Positions 25,140-36,910 of a stretch of 64,000 bases of DNA are shown here, in pieces; within the stretch, counting starts at the first letter, position 1, and the number at the start of each line of letters is the position of its first letter. A program made the translations under genes and the position numbers. A model generated the notes under the pieces. That model did no database searches, had not been told where the DNA came from, and saw only the letters and a list, made by a program, of their open reading frames with translations. This DNA comes from Spirodela intermedia. Lineage: Eukaryota; Streptophyta; Magnoliopsida; Alismatales; Araceae. The DNA is taken from the NCBI GenBank assembly GCA_902729315.2, contig LR746280.1:2910501-2974500 (forward strand). Direction: 5' to 3'.

Positions 25140-27083
25140 ATGAATCAACAAGCACCAATTACTACAGTAGTTGGGCAGGGATCCCATACATCACTATGAA
25201 TGTAATCAAATAGAGTCTGATTACAAGTAAATGATAGGTGAAAAGAAGATAGCTTATACTTAGGAAGTTGACATGCATCACAAATCATTGTACGATAGTT
25301 CAACCCTTTGAAATGTGAAGGAAACATAATTTACAATAATTCAAATGAAGAATGTTCCAATTGATAATGTAGGAGTATGATTTGAGGCATCTTTATAGAA
25401 CTCTCCTAGACTTCTTTTACTATCAGCCCGACAGATAGTAGTGATGCCCTCTTTTCTTCCAGGTAGAGTAGTCCATCCTTTTCCTCAATAGTCTAATGTT
25501 CCAGCCTAATACCTTATCAAAAATAAAACACCTATTATAGTCAAGCACGATTTGGTGATAAATATTATGAATTAACTTCGGTGGAGATATCAATTGAGCC
25601 TTAAGATTAGGCACATGTAGAGTCCCTTTAAAAATTCTCAAGTTAGATATTTAAAGGTCTCCCATTCTAACAACATTCAGGGATCCACCTCCTACAATAG
25701 AAATTTTTTCGAGAGCAAGGGCATGCTACATATATAATAAATTTGTACCAATTTGGAGTCACATGATCTATTGCTCCCATGTCAAGAATCCATATCCTAT
25801 TGTGGGACTGATCATTAGTGTATAACCCAAATTAGAAAAAACCAGCACCTAATCTTGTTAAATGAGTAGAGTTGAGTGTGACCTTCAACTTATCTAGCTC
25901 TTTGCAAATCCTTATAAGCTCATCACCAGTATTTGGATTTATCAGTTGATTTGGCTCACTAAAGGATTGAGCACTATCTTTTGAGTTTTGATTTATTGTC
26001 ACATATGCTTGCCTTGGCCTTGGAGTTCTGCCATGTAATTTCCCAACAATACTCCTTATTATGACCCTTTTGTTTACAATAGTTGCAAAATAATGATTCC
26101 CTTGAAGCAATTTTTTTCGGAATGATGCTGATAACTCTAAAGATTGTCCTATTGTTCACCACTATTATGCTCCATCGGGGTAGTATTTGGAGCATTCTTG
26201 TGCTTAGATATAAAGGTTGTATTGGTTTCCTCGGACTCATTCAAAATGAGACTTTTACAACTTTCCTCGGCTATAATTTGAATTGTCTCATCCAAGTTTG
26301 ATCCTTTTGTATATACGCTTGTTCTTCAGAGTTTGATTTCTTGGTCGATCTGTAGTAGTAAATCTCTCACCAAATAGCTTATAACACACATGCATCTATT
26401 TGAGGAAAGATCTCTCCCCTTGGACGAGATCCATTGCCTTCTTCACAAGGTTGTAAATCTTTAAATAATTGCCTTTTGGAACAACTCTTATGTATACAGT
26501 CCCATAAGTCCTTGACTGACCGCATAAATAGAAAATGTTCATAGAATTCTGGTTTGATGGTGGTCGAGTGACCATGTGTGAACAACAGCTTCCTTTGATT
26601 TTCAAATCCAATATCGTGACTCAAAGGATTCAACTGGAGGTTCTTGTGAGGTGATCTTGTAATTCACAACCTATAAGTATCATTTCAACAAATTAGCTCC
26701 ACTAGTTAAGGTTCTTCTCGTTGAACCATATTTTTTCTAGTATACTTGGGATATACTTGGGATAATCTAGTAGAGCCTACTGAAACCGGCATACTTGCGT
26801 GTGTTTGAGGATTCTCCCATGGAGGAGATGCTAAGTCACTGTCGTAAGGTAGCAGTAATCTGTTGTAAGAAGAAGGAACAAAAGGCAAAAGCTGCAAGAA
26901 AAAAAAAAGAGATGGCCACAGCTGTAAGAGGCACCAGACAGCAGCAATCCACGACTTCACGCGTGGAAAAAAAAAAAAAGGTACCTTACAAATGCAAATT
27001 AGAATATGCTAAAGCTGCTAAGTTTGCTTCCACCGATCATTTAATCTTGAGAAGGGGAGCAAGAACCTATCGCTCTGATACCA
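25140..27083 (-). mobile_element. Ty1/copia retrotransposon relic (gag–protease–start of integrase)
   Basis: On the minus strand, after a primer binding site, come a gag-like segment (26379–26633), a CCHC zinc knuckle CNYCKQKGHNKEYC (about 26090–26135), a protease-like WILDMGAIDHVT (about 25765–25800, where family members usually have DSGA) and a pre-integrase segment (25423–25641). Last is an integrase HHCC-type start with CDACQLPKYK and HSDVWDP (25145–25327). The order gag–PR–INT is that of copia. The frame changes several times and there are in-frame stops. Integrase is cut off at about 25140, and reverse transcriptase, RNase H and the 3' LTR are missing. It is a dead 5' fragment. Confidence 0.88.
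27072..27083 (-). other. Primer binding site of the copia relic
   Basis: The minus strand reads TGGTATCAGAGC, complementary to the 3' end of initiator tRNA-Met and the standard copia primer site. It directly follows the LTR end. Confidence 0.9.
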
Positions 27084-27275
27084 TGTCAAATCGTTTAATT
27101 TGAGTAAGAGAATAGAAAAATGGCTTTTAGGAAAGAGTATAATATCTTCATCCCTAGTGTTACAATATTTAACGTTTATGGTCCTGCCAAGACCCAATGG
27201 ATCCATATTGGATCTCATAAACAAAGGGAAGTAAAAACAGAACACAAGAAAGAGGAGGCCTGATGAACGTTAACA
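27084..27275 (-). repeat. 5' LTR of the copia relic
   Basis: On the minus strand this 192-bp segment begins TGTTAACGTT and ends CGATTTGACA, immediately before the primer binding site. That gives short TGT...ACA terminal inverted repeats. The downstream end is fixed by the primer site. The upstream end is inferred from the TG dinucleotide. No second LTR copy was seen in the window. Confidence 0.65.
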
Positions 27276-30142
27276 ATAATTTTTTCTCTCTTCTTTCTTA
27301 TAAGAATTCCTCTAATTTGAATATAAGTAACAAAATATTTTTCTTGTGAGTTGATGTTGTCAACTACATTATCAGGCCACCTCAAAGGATTTGTGAGTTG
27401 TGGTTGAGATTATTGTAGAGAAGAATTCACAAAAGATCATTCTCAATGGAAAAGTATGCACATATTTCTTAAACCCTGGGCCCTTGTTCATGTCATTTTT
27501 TAACCACCTCTTCATGGTTACCTATGGGTTTCTCTGGATCATACAACTTCTGGACATGGAGATTTATCTATTGTTTCTTTTTTTCCTTTTTAAATTTCAG
27601 ACACTGATTATATGGTATAATGTTAATGATGCAACAAACCCACCCTTCTTTTGATTTCATGATCCACTCTTTTACAATCACCAGGTAGATTGACCCTCAG
27701 ATTTCATCTCACTTAACAAAAAAAACTCTTTCCTTTCTTCTACATCATTTCTGTCAGCAATATTCTAGGCTACGGACTCATTAGTCATAGTTGATGATGA
27801 TATTATTTGTTGTTTTGTTAGGAAGGAAAGGCCCTTAAGCTTCTGGTGACTGCTGCAAGTTTTGATAGTGAGGATTTCCTGCAGAAGAAGGCCTTCCTTG
27901 AGGTTCATGCTGATTTTCTGTCAAATCTGCACAGCTCTTAGACATGTCCTTTTGTCAAAGTCTCCGTTGACATTTTTAGCTGCTCTTTGATGCGCCATGT
28001 GGAGGTGAAGGTGAAGGCAAATTGGCGGCAGGATGAGGGCCTTTCGAAACGCTATGGTTACGGTGGCCAAATCTAAGTTTGGTGATGAGGTTTCCGGATG
28101 CAGAGGAATGCATACTTCAGCTTTCAGCCCAATTCTCTGAGTAGTTCCGTTTCTTTCTACTCAGTTCTGTGGTCAACTCAACTTGGTGACCACCCTCTCC
28201 TGTGCCCTCCCATGCCCTACCCTCCCCTCCCCCCCTCCTCCATGGCAAGAAAAATAAAAAGGGGGACAAGAAAAAAAGATCAGACCCTGAAACAAACTAG
28301 AAGATAGAACCGAAGTCCCACATAAGACAACTCACTTGTGTTGAGCTCGTGGGCTCTTCAGATCCTCTCATTTTTCTTCGTCGACAACTCTGGGTTTCAT
28401 CATAAAGTCAATTTAAGGTTTTTTACCCATGATTTGGGTCAACGGGTAATCGAATATTTTTCCAAGGCTTAATTTTTTCTACTCTCACGCATGCTTCAGG
28501 CTGTCTAATTGCCAAATTTCGTCCTATTTTTTATATAATCATTTTATTTACATATCAAAACCACCCCCAGTATATCCTGCACGGAGACGCTAATGCACTC
28601 TATTCCACCTTCATTCAATAGAGATCCACAATCATTTGCATGTAAATCTCACGCTAGAAGTTGAGGTCGGAACTGGTTACCCTGGTGAGATGAAATCAAA
28701 GATTCCCTCGATGAATCCGTTTTTTTTTTAAATTTATACGTTAAGTTTATTTCAATAATATTCTACCCATATTGCCATAAACCAAGTTTGAGCCTTGAAT
28801 TTATGCCAAAAAAATTAATAAAATAAAACAGAAAGTTTCTTGGTTAGAAGAAGTTTTCCATGATCACATTTGATTAAATCCAGCATACAGGTTTAACAGC
28901 TTATTAAGAACTTCAGCACATGTAATTTAAAGAAATATTTATCCGTGAAAATTCAGGAGGAAGGAAGACGGATTGCGCCAATATTTCATGCAGACGCCAT
29001 TAATCTCTCTTCACACTGACAACTTGGGCATTGCGCCATCTCTATTTTCTGCCAGGACCCATCCATCTTAGGAAAGCTAAAATCATTAATCAAGCAGCAC
29101 AAGCAAGCAATAACACCAAGTGCAAAAGAGGTTAGAGCCATGCACAATAATCCGTCGATCATCCAATTTGAGATGAGTGGAGAGATTCATTCATTAGACT
29201 CTGAGACATAAGCTTGCCTATTTGAAAGTAACAGGTAGGCATGTTGAATAGTTGTGCCCCTTTAAACAGGTAGGCATGTGCTTTTAGATCTTAGAGTTTG
29301 GATTTGATAAAAAACGTATATTTTAAGATAAAATCTCTTTTAAAAAAGGCCTTTACTTATTTTCAGCCAGATGGGCTGCTTGGCTAAAGCTTATTTGAGG
29401 ATATATAGGAGAGAGGGCGAGAGGGAGAGAGAGTATAAATTTGATGTGCGCTTGATACCACCTGCTACCTTATAAAATTGGAAGATATGACCGTATATTT
29501 AATCTATTTTTTATTACACAATTTTTAAAGCCAAGAGTAAAAAAATATAGTTTTTCTAGTACACTGAAAATTTAAACTATAATTAAATAGCAAAAAATAT
29601 AATTAAATTTGCTTAACAAATTTTTACTAAAAAAATAGTATGCCCCTGAGATCTAAAAAATCCTCCATCAGTTCATTCCCAACATGTATATATTTCAAGT
29701 AGGGGCCAAGGGCCATCGCATAATATGCCACATTTTCAATCATGCAACCTATCATAACTAGTAATGCCATCTAAGTAATACATGGTAGCCACAGATCTAT
29801 GCCACATTTTTCTCAAGGAGCTATCTTCCACAAGATCTCTATTACGAGAAATTCCCATATTTTTCGAAATACAGGAAATAATTCTGTAGGTTTAATTTAA
29901 ACCTCTAGCCCCTCAAAGTAAAAAGGGAGCCATGGGATAATAATGACTTAATTACTTTGATGAAAATAGAAACTTACACTTTCCTCGTCTGGTATACAAA
30001 AAAAAAAAAAAAAAGGAAGATTGCCCTCACGAGTGGATAAGATAAGAGAATATCCTCCCATAAGTAGCCATCTGCTATCAAAAGTTGTATCTTGGCGCTG
30101 GGACCCACAGCAAAGCCTGCTTATTCTTTTATCCACGCATCA
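27276..30142. other. Left end of the triplicated block; downstream flank, no intact gene
   Basis: From about 27795 the DNA resembles the 3' flank of the GTE mini-gene (37085 on) and of its relic (39772 on). Shared blocks include 'gatgatatta.ttgtt', 'tcgtcgacaactctgg' at about 28379 and 'ccatgattt.ggtcaa' at about 28428. The 28560–29160 part matches 40005–40560, and 29880–30100 matches 41270–41400. An unassigned open segment at 27826–27945 (starts EGKALKLLVTAASF) is present only in this copy. No complete gene is supported. Confidence 0.6.
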
Positions 30143-30809
30143 TCACAGATCAGGCAAGAGCTGAATCACTAGGATCAAGGCCGTGATAGTCACATAGAAG
30201 AATAAATGCCTGTTCTGACGAGAGAAGACTTGATGCCACCTGTAAGTTCAACCAGTAGACAGCTGTTCATTGCGCCTGTAGGCCATTCGGAAAATCCTCA
30301 TCATATTCAGGTTAAAACATAGCACAAAAAAGAAAATCAAAGGCACCCAGACTCTAGAAATAAAACTATAGGATCTCCAAATAACATAACTAGGAATAAA
30401 ATAAAATCATTCCGCATTACATGACAGAAAACGTTTTCCCTGAGCTGCCATTGATAATAAAAACATATCAGATGGGATAATTAAAATTTTCAGAACATGG
30501 CATCTACCATTTGAACGTCGGAGAAACCAGACTGACTTTTAGTCAAAAACAATACAATTGCAATGAGAGAACTTAACACTGCGTACTCCTAACGCTTCAG
30601 CTACCATGGCATCCCATTCGGAAATGTCTGTTCCTCTCTCAAATTCTTCAAATAAACACTAAAATACGACATCTATTTTTCCTCTATTTAATACTTTTAT
30701 GATCAATTTTTCATATCTCACCAGGACTAATTATCTCTTAACATATGATTTTTATTTTATATATTTTCATAAATGCACAGTTTTATTCATTCGTAAGTTG
30801 TCTTTATTT

Positions 30810-31200
30810 CATAGATAGATGGAATAGAGTTGGGGACCCACTAAATTCCTTGCTCCAGAAGTTTGGTGAATGGAGCTGTGTGGAGCAGCAGCAGCAGCAG
30901 TTCATCCATCACTGCTGGGTTTTAGGAAAGCATCTCCTAAGCAGGCGCCTTGAATGAGGCACAAAAAGGGGTCCCAAGGACACTACTGAGGATGCCACTG
31001 ATGCTCAAGCTAATTGCTGGCCTAGTGTAAAAGTGGCATAGAAAACTACAAGGTAGCTGCCGCCTCTACAGAGATCTGCAGTGAGTTCGGGTGAGGATGA
31101 GAACGAGTGTATGTATGCGCCTGTCCTAAGTAGATCCCCTGCGGATAGAGGGGATAAGGCTATGGAGTCTACATTAACAACTGGTCCTCTGTCAGTTCAA
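30810..31200 (+). repeat. Intron-17-type repeat segment with CAG run, copy I
   Basis: Matches 38025–38400 and 42168–42570. It contains (CAG)5 (four in the second copy, five in the third) and + strand open segments such as GDPLNSLLQKFGEW and SSGEDENECMYAPV that stay partly open in all three copies. On the DnaJ strand it lies in the intron between the last two exons. No protein family was recognised. Confidence 0.7.
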
Positions 31201-32456
31201 AGTGATGTAAAATATTAAAATTCATAAAGGAGAAAAATCTGCACATGATAATGTAATATAAGATAATCAGTGTCACAAAGAGGGGGGATTCAGTGATTAG
31301 ACCATGGTGATAACAGCAGCACAAAGCATAGCAACTTATCTGGTGCATAGGGGATTGTGTGGTCTACTCGTGTTATATACAAGGGATCGCCAACTAGAAG
31401 TCAGTGGAATGAATGGGTAAGGTGAGAAAGAACTGAGTAACTAGGCATTGAACTATCTTGTCAATAGAAAATTTTCATAATTAAAGTGCATATCGATAGA
31501 TAAGATGAAAGAAACTGTCAGAGGTCAGCAGGAATAAAATCGGGTCTTGAATGCCAAGCAACTAACCTAATAAGACACACTAACCATTTTGTTTCTTCAT
31601 AAGCACTTCTTTCAAGAATCTCTTCCTCCTTTGCAAACTCTTCCAGAAGGGGCTTCTGGCGGTCGTTGTCTGATCTAAAAGTAGTAAATAAATGCAACAT
31701 CAACAGTTTGACGAACGACCTACCATATAATATATTATGATTTCTTCACACAGAAAAAAAATCTGTGTTACGACATAAACTATGATTTGATTCAAGATTC
31801 TACCATAAAAAAATACAAGCATTATCATGGAAGGGGATATTGATTTTATCTTCCGCCAGCTCAGGTATGTAGCTCATGGCTGACTTGATCGAAAGTGCTA
31901 CACAGAGACAGTTACACAGACTGCCAATCTCTGTGTAACACAGAGACTGTTAATTGTTGTTCACCATCCATGTTGATGATGGAGATTGCTAGACAGAGAC
32001 TGACAACGTATATACTGTCCATGGATGAGAAATGAAGGGCTCATAGATCTCTTCTGTTGACCACCAACATCACCTTTAAGACATTGGAACCTTTGGATAA
32101 TTAGATAAAGAGAAAAGAGAATTTCATGAACCCTAAGCGTTCTTGCAAGGCGTAGCAGAGGTGGGCACTGAAATAATTACGGAGTGGTAGTGAAACTCTC
32201 TTTCTCACGGGAATGGTACTGCAAATTATAGACTACTGCAAATGATCAAGAAAGACCTAAAAGAGTAGAGAGCATCAAAAGGAACTGCAAAGAACTAAAA
32301 TGGACCGAAATAGCTCTTGAATCTGCCAGAAACTTATTTTAAAGAAAAAATCTTGTTCAATTCAGCCCACTGTGATAGAGAAAATTAAAAAAAATGTAGG
32401 GGTTTTAGCTGTCATGCCCGGAAATATTTTCCATGCTCACCTAGTGGCTGCCATAT

Positions 32457-32600
32457 TTTATTATTATTATTACTGTTATCTGATTTATTAGCATCATCGT
32501 CATCATCATCGTTCTCGCTATTATAGTAATAATAATAATAATAATAATTATTATTATTATTACTATTCTTTTTATTATGATAATCATTATCGTAAGACGC
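32457..32600. repeat. AAT/ATT trinucleotide repeat forming a perfect hairpin
   Basis: An (ATT)n run is followed by (ATC)n units and then (AAT)n running directly into (ATT)n around 32527–32566. The last two blocks are inverted complements and could fold into a long AT-only stem. The tract lies in the stretch unique to block copy I. Confidence 0.85.
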
Positions 32601-32847
32601 CCACCAGCCAAAAGTCTCCTGAGAATAACAATGCGATAAATATTACAGAAATAAAAGCGCTCTACAGGGCGGGAATACTCACTCGTTCACTTGCATTGGG
32701 GATCATCAGTTCTCTCCAAATCCGTGAGATTGGGCAAAAACCCCAGCTGTGGCGGGCTGCCTGCACGAGAAATGCAGCAACTTCAAAAAGATACCGGTCG
32801 ATATGAAGACCAAATGCTGGAAATATTGAAACGAACTAACAGCTTAG

Positions 32848-33230
32848 AGAGAGAGAGAGAGAGAGAGAAGAGCCTCCTCAGAAGCACCATTCTTGGACTC
32901 ACTCCGGCAGTTCCTGCTCAGAGAGAGAGAGAGAGAGAGAAGAATAGCCGTCCGCCTTCTTCCCGCCACTCCAACAGCCATTATGACGTGTCGACCGGAG
33001 AGCTCATTGGGCACTCGTTTTAAAAGATTAAATGACCCCTTCCCGCCTCTTTCCCGCCCGCTCTCACCACGAGCGCTCGGCCGTTGGTGTCACTCTAATG
33101 CTAGCCGACCGCTTCCTTCTCCGCCTGTTCTCCACTCCTGGTAAGAGGCACACAGAGCGAGCGAGAGCGAGAGAGACAGAGAGGGGCGGTTCTTGGGTCG
33201 GAGACGACACTCTTCTCGTCGGCCGATCAG
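32848..33230 (+). promoter_or_regulatory. Copy of the GTE mini-gene promoter and first untranslated exon
   Basis: Highly similar to 35300–35837: GA tracts (32848–32868, 32920–32940), TTCCCGCC at 32960, TTTCCCGCC at 33050–33058, a 'ttttaaaagattaaatgacc' stretch and a 3' end 'GATCAG|GTACGTTC' that looks like the same splice donor (intron from 33231). After the donor the sequence switches to DnaJ intron DNA, so no GTE coding exon follows. It lies inside the intron between duplicated DnaJ exons E16' and E17', on the opposite strand. It could still start a non-coding antisense transcript. Confidence 0.75.
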
Positions 33231-35269
33231 GTACGTTCTTTCTATTGTTCGTGTTGGCATGGCTGAAATATGTATGTTATAACGCTTGTATGGTATTTCA
33301 CTGATTTTTCATGATGGGAAGGTTTTGGTAACTCCATTTTATAAATGCAAAAACATGGACTTTGCCCCATTCAACTAGATAAATCAACGAAGCTTCAGAA
33401 TCACTCCGCTGGGTCCAAACATTACTCCCTACTGCCAATCCACAATCTTACACAATGCAAGGGATCGAATGGAAACGTTATGAAAAACAATGAGGGTATA
33501 TGATTCGCAAAAAAATCAGGCAGTCATAATTGGAGAAATTCAAAGATCACAAACTGTTACACCAGGAAAGTAGCATCTTACAGAGGAAAATTTACACAGA
33601 AACGCACGTAGTGATCACCATGGTCCACAAAGCCAAGACGCTTTGGCAAACCTGGTACGACTTAATCATTACACGGATGAAATATGGTATAAATGAAAAA
33701 AACTAAAATCTGTCGTAGTTCACTTTTAGCATATCTCTGAATGTAAATTCTTCAGCAGATATACCTCTCCCTCTAAGGACCAACAGCTGCCCTGGTTGGA
33801 CTCCTTTCGGTATCTAAACAGAAAATAAGATAATAGAAGCAACCATCTTATTGGAACATTTTCCTCTGAACTTACATTGAAAAGAAAAATCGAAGTACAT
33901 GAAAGAAGAAATAAAAAATCCGAAATCTGAAGTACACTATATTCTAATGTCCAGTTCAGAAGCTCAAAAAACTAAGTCAAGAGTTCTTCGAAGGAAAAAA
34001 CTACCCAACTGGGTTGGATACAAACCCATTTCTATTACTAATGGGAATAAAAAAAAATTACTAGATTAAGTCATTTTTTCAAAAACGTATAAAGAGATTA
34101 TAGTCAAACATGAAGAAAATGGGTATTACCTCAACCTTTTTACATGTGGTAAGAATGAGAGGAATGGCAATGGCTTAATAGTTCATGCAATAGCTCAAAA
34201 GTTATAATCTAAGGCATAATCTTACTTCTAAGACCCGCTGTTCAATTTCCTTCTTAGTTGGTGCCACTATAACAGATGCACACAATCCCTTCATGTTTGT
34301 GTATCTTTGAGATACGAAATAAAACAAGATCTTTTCTATCATATGCTTAAATGGAAGCGAAAAGAATATAAGTCAGCCAAATGTAGGGACTCAAGAATCC
34401 TGTGGATCAATTCAAAATCTCTTTAATCTCAAATATTTCTCAAGGTAGAGATGACTTTTCTATCTATGACTTGATGCTTTATACCAGTCATCTTTTCTGT
34501 TTCATAATGCACTGCACAATGCTACAGACTCAACAAGGTCCAAAATGCTTTCACAGTTGCAATTCCTCAGTGTTCTAGCATTCCTATAGAGTTATAAAAT
34601 AACCAGAAAAGAATGCCACTAATAAAAGAGACTGAAGGTAATGCAATAAATCGTACCTTCACGTCCATCTTCCCCAACAAAGTAGGTACTTGAACCCTTC
34701 CACCAAGGATAGCCTGAATAATAAGTTGTACACTAGTAAACAATCAGAATTTTTATATATGCATATGATTTCATGGGAGAAATCAAATTGTCCTCAATCT
34801 TAACAGGACAAGATGAGTCAAAACCAATTTAAAATCAAAATCAACCCAATTTCAAATATCTCTCAAAATAATTTTATCAATAAAATAACAGTAACATATG
34901 AACCAAATAAAACTGCGTGTGCACCACTAATCATTGACATGAAAATATTAAACTTTAAAATAAATCAAGCATTCAGCATTTTGAATGAGGCTTCTGTTCT
35001 TGGATACTCAGTATGAAGACTAAAAATCTTGAGTGTTGAAGATCAGAAGATCACACTAATCAAGCAATGTGGAGCCTAATGACTGCCCTTACATGGAGTT
35101 CGCACAAGGGTCAGTCAACTGTCATTTCTCAATGTGGTTTGGAAAGAATGTTGGTGAGCGGGTAAACCCCCCTTCAAACCCAATTTTCTATTTTCTTGTA
35201 AAATGCTCCTTTCATGGGAGTATTTTCAGTATTTGTCAAAGTAAGGTCAATGCTGATTCCCAAGAATAA

Positions 35270-35330
35270 TCAGTATCACAAAGAGGGGGGGATAACATTC
35301 TCTGACTCACTCCGGAAGTTCCTGCTAAGA

Positions 35331-35367
<37 letters not shown>

Positions 35368-35837
35368 GGCCATGTTGACAGAACCAAAAGCGCTGTAGTG
35401 GGCGATCAGGGAGATGAGGGAGACTTGGCGGGTTTGAGCGAGAGAAAGAAAGAGAGAGAGAGAGAGAGAGAGTGAGAGTGAAGAATAGCCGTCCGCCTTC
35501 TTCCCGCCACTTCAACGGCCATTAGTGACGTGTCGACCGGAGAGCTCGTTGGGTACTCCTTTTAAAAGATTAAATGACCCCTTCCCGCCTCTTTCCCGCC
35601 CGCTCTCACCACACGCGCTCGGCCGTTGTTGTCACTCTGATGCTGGCCGACCGCTTCCTTCTACTGTTCTCCACTCCTGGAAAGAGACAGACAGAGAGCG
35701 AGAGCGAGAGAGAGGGAGAGAGACAGAACGAGAGTGACAGAGAGATAGAGGGAGAGCGAGAGCAAGAGAGAACGAGAGAGACAGAGAGAGGAGGGGTTCT
35801 TGGGTCGGAGGTGACACTCTTCTCGTCGGTCGACCAG
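35270..35837 (+). promoter_or_regulatory. Promoter and 5' untranslated exon of the GTE mini-gene, with E2F-like sites
   Basis: The region begins at a block junction (cacaaagaggggggg) and has GT/GA tracts (35330–35365, 35446–35472). Two TTCCCGCC sites at 35501 and 35582, plus TTTCCCGCC at 35592–35600, match the plant E2F consensus TTTSSCGC. A TATA-like CTTTTAAAAG lies at about 35559. A long GA-rich leader (about 35690–35795) ends at CGACCAG|GTACGTTC, a likely donor (intron from 35838). A pyrimidine tract then leads to CCGCCAG|CT just before the start codon, so the first intron would be 35838–36048. Transcription start and E2F control are inferred. Confidence 0.65.
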
Positions 35838-36050
35838 GTACGTTCTTTCTGCCGTTCTCGTTGCTCTGTTTCTCTTCTTTCCTTTCAGTAATGTGGATCC
35901 CTTCTGTACCCATCTTTCTTCCCAACGCTCAGCCACCCTGGTAGTTGTTCAGGCATTCGTTTTCCTTTGTTTTACCGTCCTACTTCCGGCTGCGATCAAA
36001 ATCTTCTTCCCTTCTGAGAGTTCGTCACTTTTTCATAAAATCCGCCAGCT

Positions 36051-36910
36051 ATGGCACCAGATTGTGCGTCCATGAGTGCTGTTGTCGAGCTGTCATTAAA
36101 GAGGCAATCGAAGGGGGAGCTTGCTCAAGTGACATGTATTTCGCACAGAACAATCTCAGGGAAGAATCACAGGCCCCTGAAGACCTGTGATCGAATTCCT
36201 CCATCATCCGAGAGTCTTTTGTCTCCCAATAGAGCACTTCGCGCTGCCCTGTTGAAGAGACGATTTGCAGATACCATCCTTCGAGCCCAAGAGAAGATGA
36301 TTCTTCACAAGGTAACGTTTCGCTACAGAACTTTCACCGTTTTTGGTCAGCTTCCCTGATCAGTCATCCTGAGACTCTCACCTCTTCTCTCTTCTATCTT
36401 CTGTCTTCCTCAGTGTGAGAGAGGTGACCCAAAGAAGTTACGGCGGGAACTGAAGGATCTGAAACGAAAGCAAGGGGAAGGTAAGGGTCAACGCTTTGCC
36501 CATCACGTGAATGCATGAAGGAATTTTCTACTTTGAATTTACGCCACATTAACGACCTCATTCGTCCTTTGATCCAAAAGAGAGGAGGAGGATCAATGCC
36601 CAAGCCAAAGCTGTTGAAAGAGTGCTTAAACAGAGGGAAAGGGAAAGAAAAGCGGCCCGATTGAAGATACAGAAGGTAGCCTCTCTCCCCCGGCCCCCAT
36701 TTCCAATTCTTCCTTCCAAGTAAAAGGTATTTTTCTGGCCTAATTCAACTCAAGGTGGCCATGTTGACTTTTCAGATGGAGAAGACGGTCGAGATTGATG
36801 ACTGTTACGAGATATGGGAGGATCTTAAGATGCTGGGCTATGCCCAGTGCGTGGACCTCTCAGCTAAAGAGCTAGCTGATTTGAAGCAGAGCATGACCAT
36901 GAAGGGCTGA
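36051..36910 (+). CDS. Bromodomain-less GTE-like protein (C-terminal GTE region only), 4 exons
   Basis: Exons 36051–36311, 36414–36480, 36581–36675 and 36776–36910 join in frame to 185 aa. The three introns are small (102, 100, 100 bp) with clean GT–AG ends. LSPNRALRAALLKRRFADTI (57–76), CERGDPKKLRRELKDLKRKQ, a basic ERRRINAQAKAVER helix and MEKTVEIDDCYEIWEDLKML follow the order of the C-terminal region of plant GTE factors (GTE8/10/12 type), where this Lys/Arg/Glu-rich coiled stretch follows the bromodomain and NET domain. Both of those domains are absent: residues 1–56 are unlike them, and no upstream exon encoding them was found. Length is roughly a quarter to a third of a full GTE. It is probably a nuclear protein without acetyl-lysine reading; if expressed it might compete with full GTEs for partners (inference). 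A broken copy lies at 39303–39539. Confidence 0.75.

Larger units (their letters stand above)
30143..34713 (-). pseudogene. Duplicated last five exons of the DnaJ gene (terminal-exon cassette E14'–E18')
   Basis: Minus-strand exons 34657–34713, 33765–33813, 33582–33651, 31585–31674 and 30143–30239 match the last five DnaJ exons (44970–45026, 44064–44112, 43889–43958, 42946–43035, 41421–41517) in length (57, 49, 70, 90, 97 nt), phase and splice sites. They encode the AILGG.VQVPTLLGK strand, the IPKGVQPGQLLVLRGRG loop, FVDHGD.YVRF, the LLEEFAKEEEI helix and the hydrophobic tail. There are no in-frame stops. Differences are mostly synonymous or conservative (Gln→His in VDHGDxYVRF; Pro→Gln in the tail). 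No copy of exons 1–13 precedes it, so alone it is a gene fragment. It lies in the same orientation downstream of the real 3' end and could serve as alternative terminal exons. About 1 kb of foreign DNA, including a GTE promoter copy, sits between E16' and E17'. Confidence 0.85.

Noticed and set aside
35574-35936. Overlapping frames on both strands across the GTE leader
   Set aside because: They are SerLeu/ArgGlu translations of GA repeats.
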